This document shows, in pieces, positions 15,985 through 25,455 of a stretch of DNA of 64,000 nucleotides. Position 1 is the first letter of the stretch, and each line of letters starts with the position of its first letter. Location of the stretch: NCBI RefSeq assembly GCF_014873485.1, contig NZ_JADBDT010000001.1:558001-622000 (forward strand). The letters are read 5' to 3'. Under the pieces are notes generated by a model. The model was not told the origin of the DNA, did no database searches, and worked only from the letters and a program-made list of their open reading frames with translations. The DNA is from Sphingopyxis sp. OAS728. GTDB lineage: Bacteria > Pseudomonadota > Alphaproteobacteria > Sphingomonadales > Sphingomonadaceae. Position numbers and translations under genes: made by a program.

Positions 15985-17331
15985 ATGTCAGTCAATCTGG
16001 AACAATGGATCAGCGAAAATAAGATCGACGAAGTCGAATGTATCGTCCCCGACATCAACGGGGTCCAGCGCGGCAAGGTGCTGCCGGCCAAGAAGTTCCT
16101 GTCATCGGTCAAGGACAAGTCGCTGCGCATCCCGGGCAGCGTCTTCATCTGCACGATCGACGGCCATTATCCCGAGGATATCGACGATATCTGGGACAAG
16201 GATCCCGACAAATATCTGATCGCCGATCCAAGCACGATCTGCGTTGCCCCTGGCTTCACCTCGCCGACCGCGTTCGTCATCGCCGACGCCTTCAACGGCG
16301 ATGGCAGTGAGGTCGATATCGCGCCGCGCACGATCCTGAAAAAGGTTCTCGGCCTCTACGCCGAAAAGGGCTGGAAACCGATCATCGCGCCCGAGGTCGA
16401 ATTCTACCTCGTGTCGCAGAACGCCGACCCCGATTTCCCGCTGACCCCGCCCGTCGGCCAGTCGGGACGCAGCGAAACCGCGAGCCAGCCCTATGGGCTG
16501 GAGGCGATGAACGAATATGAGGATATCATCGATCATATCTATGACGATTGCGAGCTGATGGGGCTCGATATCGACACGATGATCCACGAAATGGGCGCCG
16601 CGCAGCTCGAGGTCAATTTCGAGCATGGCGACCCGCTGCGCCTCGCCGACGAAGTCTTCCTGTTCAAGCGCGTCGTGCGCAACGTTGCGAAGCAACATGA
16701 CGTCTATGCGACCTTCATGGCAAACCCGATGGCGGGCCAGCCGGGCAGCGCGATGCATATCCACCAGTCGGTCGTCGACGCGACGACGGGCAAGAATCTG
16801 TTCTCGACCGCCAACGGCCGCGATAGCGCGATGTTCCGCAGCTATATCGCTGGGCTCGTACGCTACATGCCGCAAATCTCGCCTTTGTGGGCCCCCAACG
16901 TCAACAGCTTCCGCCGCATGCGCCCCGACAGCGCGGCGCCGATCAACGTCCAGTGGGGCGAGGATAATCGGTCGTGCGGGTTCCGCGTGCCGATTTCCGA
17001 CAAGAATAACCGTCGCGTCGAAAACCGCCTGCCCGGTGCCGACAGCAACCCCTATCTTGCGATCGCCGCTTCGCTGATCTGCGGCTATATTGGAATGGTC
17101 GACCGGATGGTGCCGGCCAAACCGATCGTCGGCAGCGCGTACAACCGCGCGCGGACGCTGCCCCGCACGCTCGAAGCCGCGCTCGACCGCTTCGCCTCGT
17201 GCAAGAAGGTCCGCAACCTGCTCGGCGACGATTTCTTCGAGATCTTTTTCGCGGTGAAGGATCATGAGCTCTTCAACTATCAGTCAGTTGTGTCGAGCTG
17301 GGAACGCGAACATCTGTTGATGCGGGTCTGA
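15985..17331 (+). CDS. Gamma-glutamylpolyamine synthetase, SpuB-like glutamine synthetase family
   Basis: This 448-residue protein belongs to the glutamine synthetase superfamily. It resembles Pseudomonas SpuB: DEVECIVPDINGVQRGK, LGLYAEKGWKPIIAPEVEFYL, then ATP/metal blocks such as FMANPMAGQPGSAMHIHQSV and NRLPGADSNPYLAIAASL. Such enzymes ligate glutamate to an amine such as putrescine, spermidine or a related diamine with ATP. It heads the polyamine operon; the next gene follows after 14 bases. The ATG at 15985 follows a GGGG stretch; an in-frame extension to 15874 has no family similarity. Substrate is inferred from context. Confidence 0.85.
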   Translation: MSVNLEQWISENKIDEVECIVPDINGVQRGKVLPAKKFLSSVKDKSLRIPGSVFICTIDGHYPEDIDDIWDKDPDKYLIADPSTICVAPGFTSPTAFVIADAFNGDGSEVDIAPRTILKKVLGLYAEKGWKPIIAPEVEFYLVSQNADPDFPLTPPVGQSGRSETASQPYGLEAMNEYEDIIDHIYDDCELMGLDIDTMIHEMGAAQLEVNFEHGDPLRLADEVFLFKRVVRNVAKQHDVYATFMANPMAGQPGSAMHIHQSVVDATTGKNLFSTANGRDSAMFRSYIAGLVRYMPQISPLWAPNVNSFRRMRPDSAAPINVQWGEDNRSCGFRVPISDKNNRRVENRLPGADSNPYLAIAASLICGYIGMVDRMVPAKPIVGSAYNRARTLPRTLEAALDRFASCKKVRNLLGDDFFEIFFAVKDHELFNYQSVVSSWEREHLLMRV

Positions 17332-17345
17332 CCCGCAGCACGGCC

Positions 17346-18614
17346 ATGACCGATCCGCTTGCCAACAGCTATTACGCCGCGACCGCCCATCCGTGGCGGT
17401 CCTCCTATGAAATGGGCGAGGATCTGTCGTTCGACGTTGCAGTGATCGGCGGCGGCTTTACGGGATTGTCCGCGGCGCTGGCCTGTGCCGAGCGCGGCTT
17501 TTCGGTGATCCTGATCGAACGCGAGCATATCGGTTTCGGCGCATCGGGCCGCAACGGCGGACAACTCATTCCGGGGCTTCGCTGGTCGGCATCCGAACTG
17601 GAAGACGAGTTCGGGCGCGAGCGCGCCGATGCCCTATTCGACCTTTGCTGGCGCAAGAACCGTGTCAAAGCGCGGATCGAGCAACATGGGATCGACTGCG
17701 ACCTGAAGTCCGGTCATCTGGAGGCGGCTTGGACTCCAAAAGATTTCGGCGCGATGCAGCGCGAAGCGGAGTTTCTGGCAACGCGCTTTGGGTACCAAAG
17801 CGATGTCGTCCCAAAGGACGATATGGCCGATCATATCGCCAGCCCGCTCTATCAAGGCGGCGTTCACGACCCGCAGGGTGGTCATTTCCACCCGCTGAAC
17901 TACGCCATCGGCCTCGCCCGCGCCGCCGAAGCCGCGGGCGTCCGCATCTGGGAGGGCGAGCGCGTTCACCGGATCACCGATAATCCCGACGGCCCCGGCG
18001 TAATGACCGACCGCGCGCATGTCGGCGCGCACTATGTCATCGACGCGACCGACAGTTGGATCGGCGAAGTCGAACCCGATCTCGGCCGCTACACCGTGCC
18101 GATCATGAATTATAACGTTGCGACTGCGCCGCTCGCGAACGCCGACGCGCTGCTCCCCAGCGATGCCGCGGTCGCCGACAGCCGCTTCGTGCTCAATTAT
18201 TTCCGTCTCTCGGCCGACAAGCGGCTGATCTTTGGCGGCGGCGAAAGCTATTCGCAGGTGCCGCCCGCCGACATCGCCGCGTTCGTCAGACCCTATATGG
18301 CCGAGGTGTTCCCGCAAATCGCCGGCGCGAAGATCGATTATGGCTGGGGCGGCGTCGTCGCGGTCACGTTGAACCGGCTGCCGCATATCGGACGGCGCGG
18401 AAACATCTTCCACGCGCACGGCTTTTCGGGCCATGGCGCATTGGTGACGACCATCGCGGGCGAACTCGTTGCTGAAGCTGTGGCGGGGACGGCCGAACGC
18501 TTCGACATTCTCGCAAACCTGCCGGCGAAACCCTTTCCCGGCGGCAAATGGCTGCGCCGCCCGCTGGCGACGCTCGGGCTGCTCTATTATGCGATGAAGG
18601 ACAAGCTCGGGTGA
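17346..18614 (+). CDS. puuB: Gamma-glutamylputrescine oxidase, PuuB-like FAD enzyme
   Basis: This 422-residue DAO-family flavoenzyme starts NSYYAATAHPWRSSYE, the usual PuuB start, then has the FAD motif VIGGGFTGLSAA (residues 33-44) and GASGRNGGQLIPGLRW. The C-terminal YGWGGVVAVTLNRLPHIG block closes the FAD site. PuuB oxidises gamma-glutamylputrescine to the gamma-glutamyl aminoaldehyde, ammonia and peroxide. Its stop overlaps the GTG start of the next gene (GTGA). The aldehyde dehydrogenase PuuC that would follow in the pathway is not in this window. Confidence 0.9.
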   Translation: MTDPLANSYYAATAHPWRSSYEMGEDLSFDVAVIGGGFTGLSAALACAERGFSVILIEREHIGFGASGRNGGQLIPGLRWSASELEDEFGRERADALFDLCWRKNRVKARIEQHGIDCDLKSGHLEAAWTPKDFGAMQREAEFLATRFGYQSDVVPKDDMADHIASPLYQGGVHDPQGGHFHPLNYAIGLARAAEAAGVRIWEGERVHRITDNPDGPGVMTDRAHVGAHYVIDATDSWIGEVEPDLGRYTVPIMNYNVATAPLANADALLPSDAAVADSRFVLNYFRLSADKRLIFGGGESYSQVPPADIAAFVRPYMAEVFPQIAGAKIDYGWGGVVAVTLNRLPHIGRRGNIFHAHGFSGHGALVTTIAGELVAEAVAGTAERFDILANLPAKPFPGGKWLRRPLATLGLLYYAMKDKLG

Positions 18615-19954
18615 TATCGCCCGCCGCCATCGCCCGCATCGCTACCCGCGAAGCCGACCGCTTTCGCGCGGCCAACTCGCGCGCCTTCGCGCATCATGCG
18701 GCGGCAACCGGCTGGTTCCAGTCGGTCCCCTTCCACTGGATGAAGGACTGGCCGAGCCCGGTGCCGATCGTCGCGGCCGCGGCAAAGGACGCGACGCTGA
18801 CGAGCATCGACAACCGGACCTATGACGATTTCTGCCTCGGCGACACCGCGAGCCTGTTCGGCCACTCGCCGCCCGCCCTCGCCGCGGCGCTGGCCAAGCA
18901 GGCCAACGAAGGGCTGAGCTACATGCTCCCGACCGAACGCGGTGCCGCGCTGTCGCAGCGTCTCGCAGGGATGTTTGGCCTTCCCCAGTGGCAGGTGACG
19001 ACTACCGCCAGCGAGGCTAATCGCGCGGTCATCCGCTGGTGCCGCGGGATCAGCGGGCGGTCCAAAATCCTGACCTTCAATGGCGCCTATCATGGCGCAG
19101 TCGACGACGCCTTCGTCGATCTGAAGGTCGGCGTACCGACGATGCGCGGCAGCTTGATCGGGCAGGTGCACGACCTGCGCGACACGACGACCGTGATCGA
19201 ATTCAACGACGGAGCCGCGCTGACGGAAGCCTTGCGAGCCGGCGACATCGCCTGCGTGCTCGCCGAGCCGGTGATGACCAATGTCGGCATGGTTCGTGAC
19301 GCGCCGGGATTTCTACATAAGCTCCGCTCGCTGTGTGACGAGACAGGCACTTTGCTGGTCTTCGACGAAACCCACACTATCTCGTCGGGCTATGGCGGCC
19401 ATTGCGTCACGCATGGGCCGACGCCCGACCTGATGGTCGTCGGCAAGTCGATCGGCGGCGGCGTGCCGTGCGCGGTCTATGGATTTTCGGCTGCGGTGGC
19501 CGAACGCATAGCGGATCTCAACGCCTCGCGCCCACCGGGACACAGTGGCATCGGCACCACCCTGTCGGCCAACGCGCTCGCCATCACCGCAATGGACGCG
19601 ATGCTGACCGACGTCATCACACCCGCAGCCTATGACCATATGCTGCGCGGCGCTGCACGCCTTGTCGCCGGGCTCGAGCAGGAAATCGCCACTGCCGATC
19701 TCGACTGGCACGTCACGCAGGTCGGCGCCCGCGTCGAATTCCTGACCTGCGCGGCGCCCCCGCGAAACGGCGGGGAGGCCAAGGCGGTGATGCACCCCGA
19801 ACTCGAAGCCGCGATCCACCTCTTCCTCGCCAATCGCGGGATTTTGCTGGCGCCCTTCCACAATATGATGTTGGTGAGCCCGGTCACGTCGGACGAACAG
19901 ATAGACCGGCTCGTCGGCGCTTTCGCCGACTGCACGAAAGCGTTGAAGGAGTAG
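18611..19954 (+). CDS. Class III aminotransferase, glutamate-1-semialdehyde aminomutase-like, substrate unknown
   Basis: This 447-residue PLP enzyme is of the GSA-aminomutase type: TASEANRAVIRWCR, FNGAYHGAVDD, LVFDETHTISSGYGG, the PLP lysine in VVGKSIGGGVPCAVYG, and SGIGTTLSANALA. The family includes aminomutases and aminotransferases for small amino acids. Its place between PuuB and a PuuA-like gene suggests it acts on a polyamine-derived amino acid or aldehyde, but no specific substrate can be read. GTG at 18611 overlaps the puuB stop and is the likely start. This gene is additional to the E. coli Puu and Pseudomonas Spu sets known to me. Confidence 0.8.
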   Translation: MISPAAIARIATREADRFRAANSRAFAHHAAATGWFQSVPFHWMKDWPSPVPIVAAAAKDATLTSIDNRTYDDFCLGDTASLFGHSPPALAAALAKQANEGLSYMLPTERGAALSQRLAGMFGLPQWQVTTTASEANRAVIRWCRGISGRSKILTFNGAYHGAVDDAFVDLKVGVPTMRGSLIGQVHDLRDTTTVIEFNDGAALTEALRAGDIACVLAEPVMTNVGMVRDAPGFLHKLRSLCDETGTLLVFDETHTISSGYGGHCVTHGPTPDLMVVGKSIGGGVPCAVYGFSAAVAERIADLNASRPPGHSGIGTTLSANALAITAMDAMLTDVITPAAYDHMLRGAARLVAGLEQEIATADLDWHVTQVGARVEFLTCAAPPRNGGEAKAVMHPELEAAIHLFLANRGILLAPFHNMMLVSPVTSDEQIDRLVGAFADCTKALKE

Positions 19955-19961
19955 AGGGGCA

Positions 19962-21353
19962 ATGTCGAAGTCATCAGGCGTGATCGCGCCGCGGTCGGAG
20001 GCCGAGGCCTTTTTCATGGCGAACCCCGACGTCGACTCTATCGAGATGATCTACACCGACTTCGGCGGCGTTCCGCGCGGAAAGCGCCTGCGCCAGCACG
20101 AGGTGATGGCGGTCTATGAGAGCGGGCGCATGTTCCCGGGCTCGATCACCGTCGTCGATATCACCGGACAGGACACGGTCGAAACCGGTCTCGTGTGGGA
20201 GGATGGCGACGCCGACCGCTCGATGAAGCCGATCCCCGGCACGCTCGTCCGCACCCCGTGGGGCGGCGACAACGCCGCGCAGTTCCTTGTCGACTTCTAC
20301 GAGCTCGACGGCACCCCGCACGACCTCGACCCGCGCCATGTGCTCGGCGGCGTGATCGACCGCTTCACCGCCGATGGCCTTACGCCCGTGCTCGCGGTCG
20401 AGCTCGAATTCTATCTCGTCGACCCACGCCGCGCCCGAGATGGCAAGGTCCGCCCCGCCCGCCCCAGCTACAGCCGCGATACGCCGCGCAATGTCGAGGT
20501 CTATGGCCTGCGCGAGCTCGACGACTTCCGTCCCTTCTTCGACGCGCTCTACGCGGCCACCGACGTGCAGGGCCTGCCCCTCGAAAGCGCGATTTCCGAA
20601 TTCGCCCCCGGCCAGTTCGAGCTGACACTCCGCCACAAGCCCGATGCGCTGCGCGCCTGCGACGATGCGATCATGTACAAGCGCCTCGTCAAGGCGATCG
20701 CGCAGCAACAGGGGCTCGAGGCGACCTTCATGGCCAAGCCCTTCGCCGATCAGGCGGGCAGCGGCATGCACATCCATGTCTCGGTCAACGACGGCAGCGA
20801 CACCAACATTTTCGCCAGCGAAGACCCCGAAGGCACCCCCGCGCTCCGCCACGCGATCGGCGGTATGATCGGCACCGTCGGCGACGGCTTCGCGCTCTTT
20901 GCACCGCACGCGAACAGCTATCGCCGTTTCAAGGCGAACAGCTATGCGCCCGTCGCGCCGACCTGGGGCGTCAACAACCGCACCGTATCCTTCCGCATTC
21001 CCGCCGGCCCACCGCCGAGCCGCCATGTCGAACATCGCGCCTGCGGTGCCGACGCCAACCCCTATCTCGCGGTCGCTGCCGTCCTCGCGGGCATGCATCA
21101 TGGCATGGCGAACAAGGTCGATCCGGGCACCGCGGTGGTCGGCAACGGCTACGACCGCGACAGCAGCGGCGACGACAAGCCGCCGTCGAACTGGTTCGCC
21201 GCGGTCGACCGCTTCCATGCGTCGAAATTGATGCGCGACTATCTCGGCGACCGCTTCGTCGACATGTTCAGCATCGTGAAGCGCGTGGAGCAGGACAATT
21301 ATTTCAGCGTCGTCCCGACGCTCGATTATGATTGGTACCTGCGCAACGCATGA
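19962..21353 (+). CDS. puuA: Gamma-glutamylputrescine synthetase, PuuA/SpuI-like
   Basis: This 463-residue glutamine-synthetase-family enzyme matches recalled E. coli PuuA more closely than the SpuB-like copy does: MIYTDFGGVPRGKRL, VLAVELEFYLVDP, FAPGQFELTL, EATFMAKPFADQAGSGMHI, ANSYRRFKANSYAPVAPTWG and CGADANPYLAVAAV. It would join glutamate to putrescine. AGGGGCA lies directly before its ATG and the gap from the aminotransferase is seven bases. Two distinct glutamylpolyamine synthetases in one operon suggest different polyamine ranges. Confidence 0.88.
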   Translation: MSKSSGVIAPRSEAEAFFMANPDVDSIEMIYTDFGGVPRGKRLRQHEVMAVYESGRMFPGSITVVDITGQDTVETGLVWEDGDADRSMKPIPGTLVRTPWGGDNAAQFLVDFYELDGTPHDLDPRHVLGGVIDRFTADGLTPVLAVELEFYLVDPRRARDGKVRPARPSYSRDTPRNVEVYGLRELDDFRPFFDALYAATDVQGLPLESAISEFAPGQFELTLRHKPDALRACDDAIMYKRLVKAIAQQQGLEATFMAKPFADQAGSGMHIHVSVNDGSDTNIFASEDPEGTPALRHAIGGMIGTVGDGFALFAPHANSYRRFKANSYAPVAPTWGVNNRTVSFRIPAGPPPSRHVEHRACGADANPYLAVAAVLAGMHHGMANKVDPGTAVVGNGYDRDSSGDDKPPSNWFAAVDRFHASKLMRDYLGDRFVDMFSIVKRVEQDNYFSVVPTLDYDWYLRNA

Positions 21354-21444
21354 AAGTTTCAAAGAATCTTGGTGCAGCGCAAAAAAGCTCTTTCCAAGCC
21401 GACTTTATTGAGTCAGCTTGACGTCACACACAGGGAGGCTGGCC

Positions 21445-22551
21445 ATGGATTTCAACGAACTGATCAAGCAGACCCGCGGGCGCCGCTCGCTCCTTCAGGC
21501 GCTCGGCGTCGCAGCGGTCGGGATCAGTTTCGGCGGGGTCGCGGCCTGCAGCAAGGGCGAAAGCAAGAAGCTGTCGAACGGCGAGGAGGCCAAGCTCAAC
21601 TTCTACAACTGGGACACCTATATCGGCGAGAATACGCTCGACAATTTCAAGGAAGCGACGGGCGTCGACGTCACGATGGACCTGTTCGACAGCAACGATG
21701 TGCTGTTCGCGAAATTCAAGGCGGGCAACCCCGGTTATGACGTGATCGTGCCGTCGAACGACTTTGTCGAACGGATGAGCAAGGCCGGCATGCTGATGCC
21801 GCTCGACCATGCGCAAATCCCGAACAAGAAGAATATCGACCCGGCGTACATCAACGTCGAATATGATCTGCAGCGCAAATTTTCGATGCCCTACACATGG
21901 CTCGCGCTCGGCATCGGCTATCGCAAGTCGAAAGTGTCGTCGCCGCCCGACAGCTGGAAAGTGCTGTTCGACAGCCCAGAATATGCAGGCCGCATCGCTT
22001 GGCTGTCGGAGGCCGGCGACATGTTCCGCCTCTATGGCAAATATCTTGGCAAGTCGGTCAACGCGCTGACGCCCGCGGACATTGCGACGATCGAAAAGAT
22101 GATGATCAAGCAAAAGCCCAATGTGAAGAAATTCCACGAGGATGACGGGCAGGACCTGTTGCTCAAGGGCGACGTCGACGTCGTGCTCGAATATAATGGC
22201 GACATCGCGCAGGCGATGACCGAGGACAAGGACATCGACTTCGTCGTGCCGAAGGAAGGCAGCCAGCTCAATTCGGACAATCTGTGCATCCCCAAGGGCG
22301 CACCGCATCCGAAGAACGCGCACGCCTTCATCAACTATATCCTCGACGCCAACGTCGACAAGGAAATCACCGAAACGATCCTCTATCCGACGCCCAATGC
22401 GGCGGCGAAGGCGCTGATGCCCGACAGCTACAAGAACAACCCGGTGATCTTCCCGCCCGCCGACGTGCTGGCGAAATGCGAATATGCGCGCTTCAACCCC
22501 GAGTTGCAGCCGCTGTACGAAGAAGCCTTCACACGGGTGCGGGCGGCCTGA
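21445..22551 (+). CDS. potF: Polyamine ABC transporter substrate-binding protein PotF/SpuD-like, Tat-lipoprotein type
   Basis: This 368-residue protein has the PotD/PotF fold: LNFYNWDTYIGENTLDNFKEATG at the mature start (bipartite here), YDVIVPSNDFVERM, SMPYTWLALGIGYRKSKV and VLEYNGDIAQAM. It should bind putrescine or spermidine outside the inner membrane. The signal is unusual: GRRSLLQALG, a hydrophobic stretch, then the lipobox VAAC, so export by Tat and lipid anchoring are predicted rather than a soluble periplasmic form. The ATG has AGGGAGG six bases upstream. A 91-base gap before it leaves room for an internal promoter. Confidence 0.88.
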   Translation: MDFNELIKQTRGRRSLLQALGVAAVGISFGGVAACSKGESKKLSNGEEAKLNFYNWDTYIGENTLDNFKEATGVDVTMDLFDSNDVLFAKFKAGNPGYDVIVPSNDFVERMSKAGMLMPLDHAQIPNKKNIDPAYINVEYDLQRKFSMPYTWLALGIGYRKSKVSSPPDSWKVLFDSPEYAGRIAWLSEAGDMFRLYGKYLGKSVNALTPADIATIEKMMIKQKPNVKKFHEDDGQDLLLKGDVDVVLEYNGDIAQAMTEDKDIDFVVPKEGSQLNSDNLCIPKGAPHPKNAHAFINYILDANVDKEITETILYPTPNAAAKALMPDSYKNNPVIFPPADVLAKCEYARFNPELQPLYEEAFTRVRAA

Positions 22552-22574
22552 GAGTCTGAAGGGGGCATCGGGGG

Positions 22575-23480
22575 GTGGCCGAACAGGACTGGAAAACGAA
22601 CAAGAAGGTTTTCGCGGCGGTATCGCTGCCGACGCTCTTCTGGGTAATCCTGTTCTTCCTCGTCCCGATGGCGATCGTCTGGCTCTACAGCTTCGGCGAA
22701 AACAAGGGGCTCACCGAAATCGATATTTCGGGCACGCTCGACAATTACAAGCGCGCCACAGAATGGCTCTACGTCAGCATTTTCGGCAAGAGCTTCGCCG
22801 TCGCCGCGCTCGTCACGCTGATCTGCCTGATCATCGGTTTTCCGGTCGCGATGGCGATCACTTTTGCCAGCGAGAAATGGCGGCCGTGGCTGCTGCTCGG
22901 CATCATGCTGCCCTTCTGGACCAACCTGCTCATCCGCACCTATGCGCTGATGATGCTGCTCGGCACACAGGGTTTCGCGAACAAGGGGCTCGGTGCGCTC
23001 TGGGAGGGGACGAGCTGGATCAAGACGCTCGTCGGGCTCCAGCCGCTCCCGACATGGGAACCGGTGCAGCTTCTCTTCAATAATTTCGCGGTCGTGTTCG
23101 GTCTCGTCTATGTCCACCTGCCCTTCATGGTGCTGCCGCTCTACGCCGCGCTCGACCGGCTCGACCGCAGCCTGATCGAGGCAAGCCTCGACCTCGGCGC
23201 CGGCCATTTCCGCACGATCATGCGCATCGTCGTTCCGCTCGCCGCACCGGGCATCATCGCCGGGGTGATGATCACGTTGATCCCCGCCTTGGGCGCGTAC
23301 CTCACCCCCGACCTCATGGGCGGAACCGACAGCCAGATGATCGCCAATGTCATCGAGCGCCAGTTCAAGAAAGCGAACGACTGGCCCTTCGGCGCCGCCC
23401 TCTCCTTCTTGCTGATATACGCCATGTTCGCGCTGATCGCGATCCAGTCGATGCGCAAAAAAGTGCCGGAGATCCACTGA
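22575..23480 (+). CDS. potH: Polyamine ABC transporter permease PotH
   Basis: This 301-residue inner-membrane permease has about six spans and the BPD-type EAA loop (DRSLIEASLDLGAGHFRTIMRIVVPLAAPG) that docks on the ATPase. The MLPFWTNLLIRTYALM and KKVPEIH blocks are characteristic of PotH/PotB. It starts with GTG after a G-rich stretch, 23 bases downstream of potF, and its stop overlaps the potI start by one base. Confidence 0.9.
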   Translation: MAEQDWKTNKKVFAAVSLPTLFWVILFFLVPMAIVWLYSFGENKGLTEIDISGTLDNYKRATEWLYVSIFGKSFAVAALVTLICLIIGFPVAMAITFASEKWRPWLLLGIMLPFWTNLLIRTYALMMLLGTQGFANKGLGALWEGTSWIKTLVGLQPLPTWEPVQLLFNNFAVVFGLVYVHLPFMVLPLYAALDRLDRSLIEASLDLGAGHFRTIMRIVVPLAAPGIIAGVMITLIPALGAYLTPDLMGGTDSQMIANVIERQFKKANDWPFGAALSFLLIYAMFALIAIQSMRKKVPEIH

Positions 23481-24322
23481 TGGCGCTCTTCGCCCGCACC
23501 CCGCGCGCACCGCTCGAATATAGCCGCACCCTCTGGATGCGCCTTTGGGTCGGTGCGGTAATGGTCTTCCTCTACGCCCCGCTCGTCGTGCTGATGATCT
23601 TCAGCTTCAACGACAGCAAGCGCAACGTCGTGTGGCGCGGCTTCACGACCAAATATTATGAAAAGGCGCTCGGCAACGACCAGCTGGTCGAGGCGCTGGT
23701 CAATTCGCTGACGATCGCGGCGCTCGCGACGATCGTCAGCCTCGCGCTCGGCGCGGTCGCCGCGGTGATGCTTTGGCGCTTCCGCTTTCCATTGAAGGGC
23801 GCGATCGATGGCACCATCTCGCTGCCGATCATCGTCCCCGAAATCTGCCTCGGCGTCGCCTTCCTGATGTTCTTCGCCGCGGTCGACTGGCCGACTGATC
23901 TCGTCTGGCCGTTCAACCTCGGCGCGATCACCATCGCGCATATCACCTTCTGCTTTCCCTTCGTAACGATGGTCGTGCGCTCTCGCCTCGCGACCTTCAA
24001 CCGCGAGCAGGAGGAAGCCGCCAAGGATCTGGGTGCGAGCGAGTGGCAGGTGTTCCGCGACGTGCTGATCCCGCACATCAAGCCCGCGCTCGTCGCCGGC
24101 GCGCTGCTTTCGTTCACGCTCAGCCTCGACGATTTCGTCATCACCTATTTCACCAGCGGTCCCGACACGATCACCTTCCCCGTGAAGGTCTATTCGATGG
24201 TCCGCTTCTCGGTAACGCCCGAAGTCAACGCGGCCTCAACGCTGCTCATCATCCTCACCGTCGCCCTCACCTTCGTCGCGCTCAAGCTTCAGGGCGTGAA
24301 AGCCATTGCGGAAACCCACTGA
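23480..24322 (+). CDS. potI: Polyamine ABC transporter permease PotI
   Basis: This 280-residue permease, partner of PotH, has an N-terminal span (VMVFLYAPLVVLMIFSFNDS, the PotI/PotC signature), SLPIIVPEICLGVAF, the EAA loop (EQEEAAKDLGASEWQVF) and SLDDFVITYFTSGP. With PotH it forms the polyamine channel. It overlaps potH by one base and ends two bases before potG. Confidence 0.91.
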   Translation: MALFARTPRAPLEYSRTLWMRLWVGAVMVFLYAPLVVLMIFSFNDSKRNVVWRGFTTKYYEKALGNDQLVEALVNSLTIAALATIVSLALGAVAAVMLWRFRFPLKGAIDGTISLPIIVPEICLGVAFLMFFAAVDWPTDLVWPFNLGAITIAHITFCFPFVTMVVRSRLATFNREQEEAAKDLGASEWQVFRDVLIPHIKPALVAGALLSFTLSLDDFVITYFTSGPDTITFPVKVYSMVRFSVTPEVNAASTLLIILTVALTFVALKLQGVKAIAETH

Positions 24323-24324
24323 CC

Positions 24325-25455
24325 ATGACCGAAACCGCACGCCCGATCATTCAGATCCAGAATGTCTCGAAACGCTTCGGCAAGGTCACCGCTGTCGACA
24401 ATGTCAGCCTCGACATCAATGCGGGCGAATTCTTCGTGCTGCTGGGCCCTTCGGGCTGCGGCAAGACGACGCTGCTGCGGATGATCGCCGGGTTCGAACT
24501 GCCAACCGAGGGCAAGATATTGATCGACGGGCAGGACGTCACCGGCGTCCCGCCGAACAAGCGTCCGGTGAACATGGTGTTTCAGAGCTATGCCGTGTTC
24601 CCGCATATGAGCGTTGCCGACAATGTCGCCTATGGTTTGAAGATCGCCGGCGTGAAGGGCGGCGAGGTCAAGGACCGCGTCGCCGAAGCGCTCGAGCTGG
24701 TCAAACTCGGCGGGTTCGAGACACGCATGCCCGACCAGATGTCCGGCGGCCAGCGCCAGCGGGTCGCGCTCGCGCGCAGCCTGGTGATGCGGCCCAAGGT
24801 GCTGTTGCTCGACGAACCGCTCTCGGCGCTCGATGCCAAGCTGCGCGCGCAGATGCAGTTCGAGCTGTCCGATCTGCAGGAAAAGGTCGGCATCACCTTC
24901 GTGACCGTCACCCACGATCAGGACGAGGCGCTGTCGATGGCGTGCCGCATCGGCGTGATCAACAAGGGCGAGGTATCGCAGCTCGCGACACCGTCGGACC
25001 TCTATGAATATCCCGCCAACCGCTTCGTCGCCGATTTCGTCGGATCGGTGAACATCTTCGAGGGCAAGCTGACGCTCGATGATCCGGACAAGGCTGCGGT
25101 CGACTGTCCCGGCCTCGGCAAGGTGTATCTGAACCATGGCGTGACTGGCCCGCACGGCGCCGATGTATGGGTCGCGCTGCGCCCCGAGAAAATTTACCTC
25201 CACGTCCCCGGCGCCGGCAAAGCGGTTACAGCCGCGGCGCAAGACGCGCCCGACGGTCACAATTTCGCGCGCGGCAAGATCAAGGGGATGAGTTATCTCG
25301 GCGACATCACCCTGTTCGAGATCGAGCTCGAAACGGGCGCCTGCCTTCGCGTTTCGCGCCCGAACCTGTCGCGGCATGATCAGGAGGATTTCACCTGGGG
25401 CGACAAGGTGAGCATGCACTGGCGCGCGGATAGCCCGGTGGTATTGCTCGGGTGA
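24325..25455 (+). CDS. potG: Polyamine ABC transporter ATPase PotG
   Basis: This 376-residue ATPase has Walker A GPSGCGKTT (residues 41-49), the signature MSGGQRQRVALARSL, Walker B LLLDEPLSALD and the switch His in VTHDQDEALS. The C-terminal third is the TOBE domain (DVWVALRPEKIYL, GKIKGMSYLGD). It powers PotFHI import. The ATG at 24325 was preferred over in-frame starts inside potI because it opens directly on the ABC domain. Its stop overlaps the GTG start of the next gene. Confidence 0.93.
   Translation: MTETARPIIQIQNVSKRFGKVTAVDNVSLDINAGEFFVLLGPSGCGKTTLLRMIAGFELPTEGKILIDGQDVTGVPPNKRPVNMVFQSYAVFPHMSVADNVAYGLKIAGVKGGEVKDRVAEALELVKLGGFETRMPDQMSGGQRQRVALARSLVMRPKVLLLDEPLSALDAKLRAQMQFELSDLQEKVGITFVTVTHDQDEALSMACRIGVINKGEVSQLATPSDLYEYPANRFVADFVGSVNIFEGKLTLDDPDKAAVDCPGLGKVYLNHGVTGPHGADVWVALRPEKIYLHVPGAGKAVTAAAQDAPDGHNFARGKIKGMSYLGDITLFEIELETGACLRVSRPNLSRHDQEDFTWGDKVSMHWRADSPVVLLG

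Noticed and set aside
14642..16219. A 525-codon plus-strand frame over the bauA gene
   Set aside because: It is antisense to a well-conserved transaminase and shows no domain; it is a codon-bias shadow.
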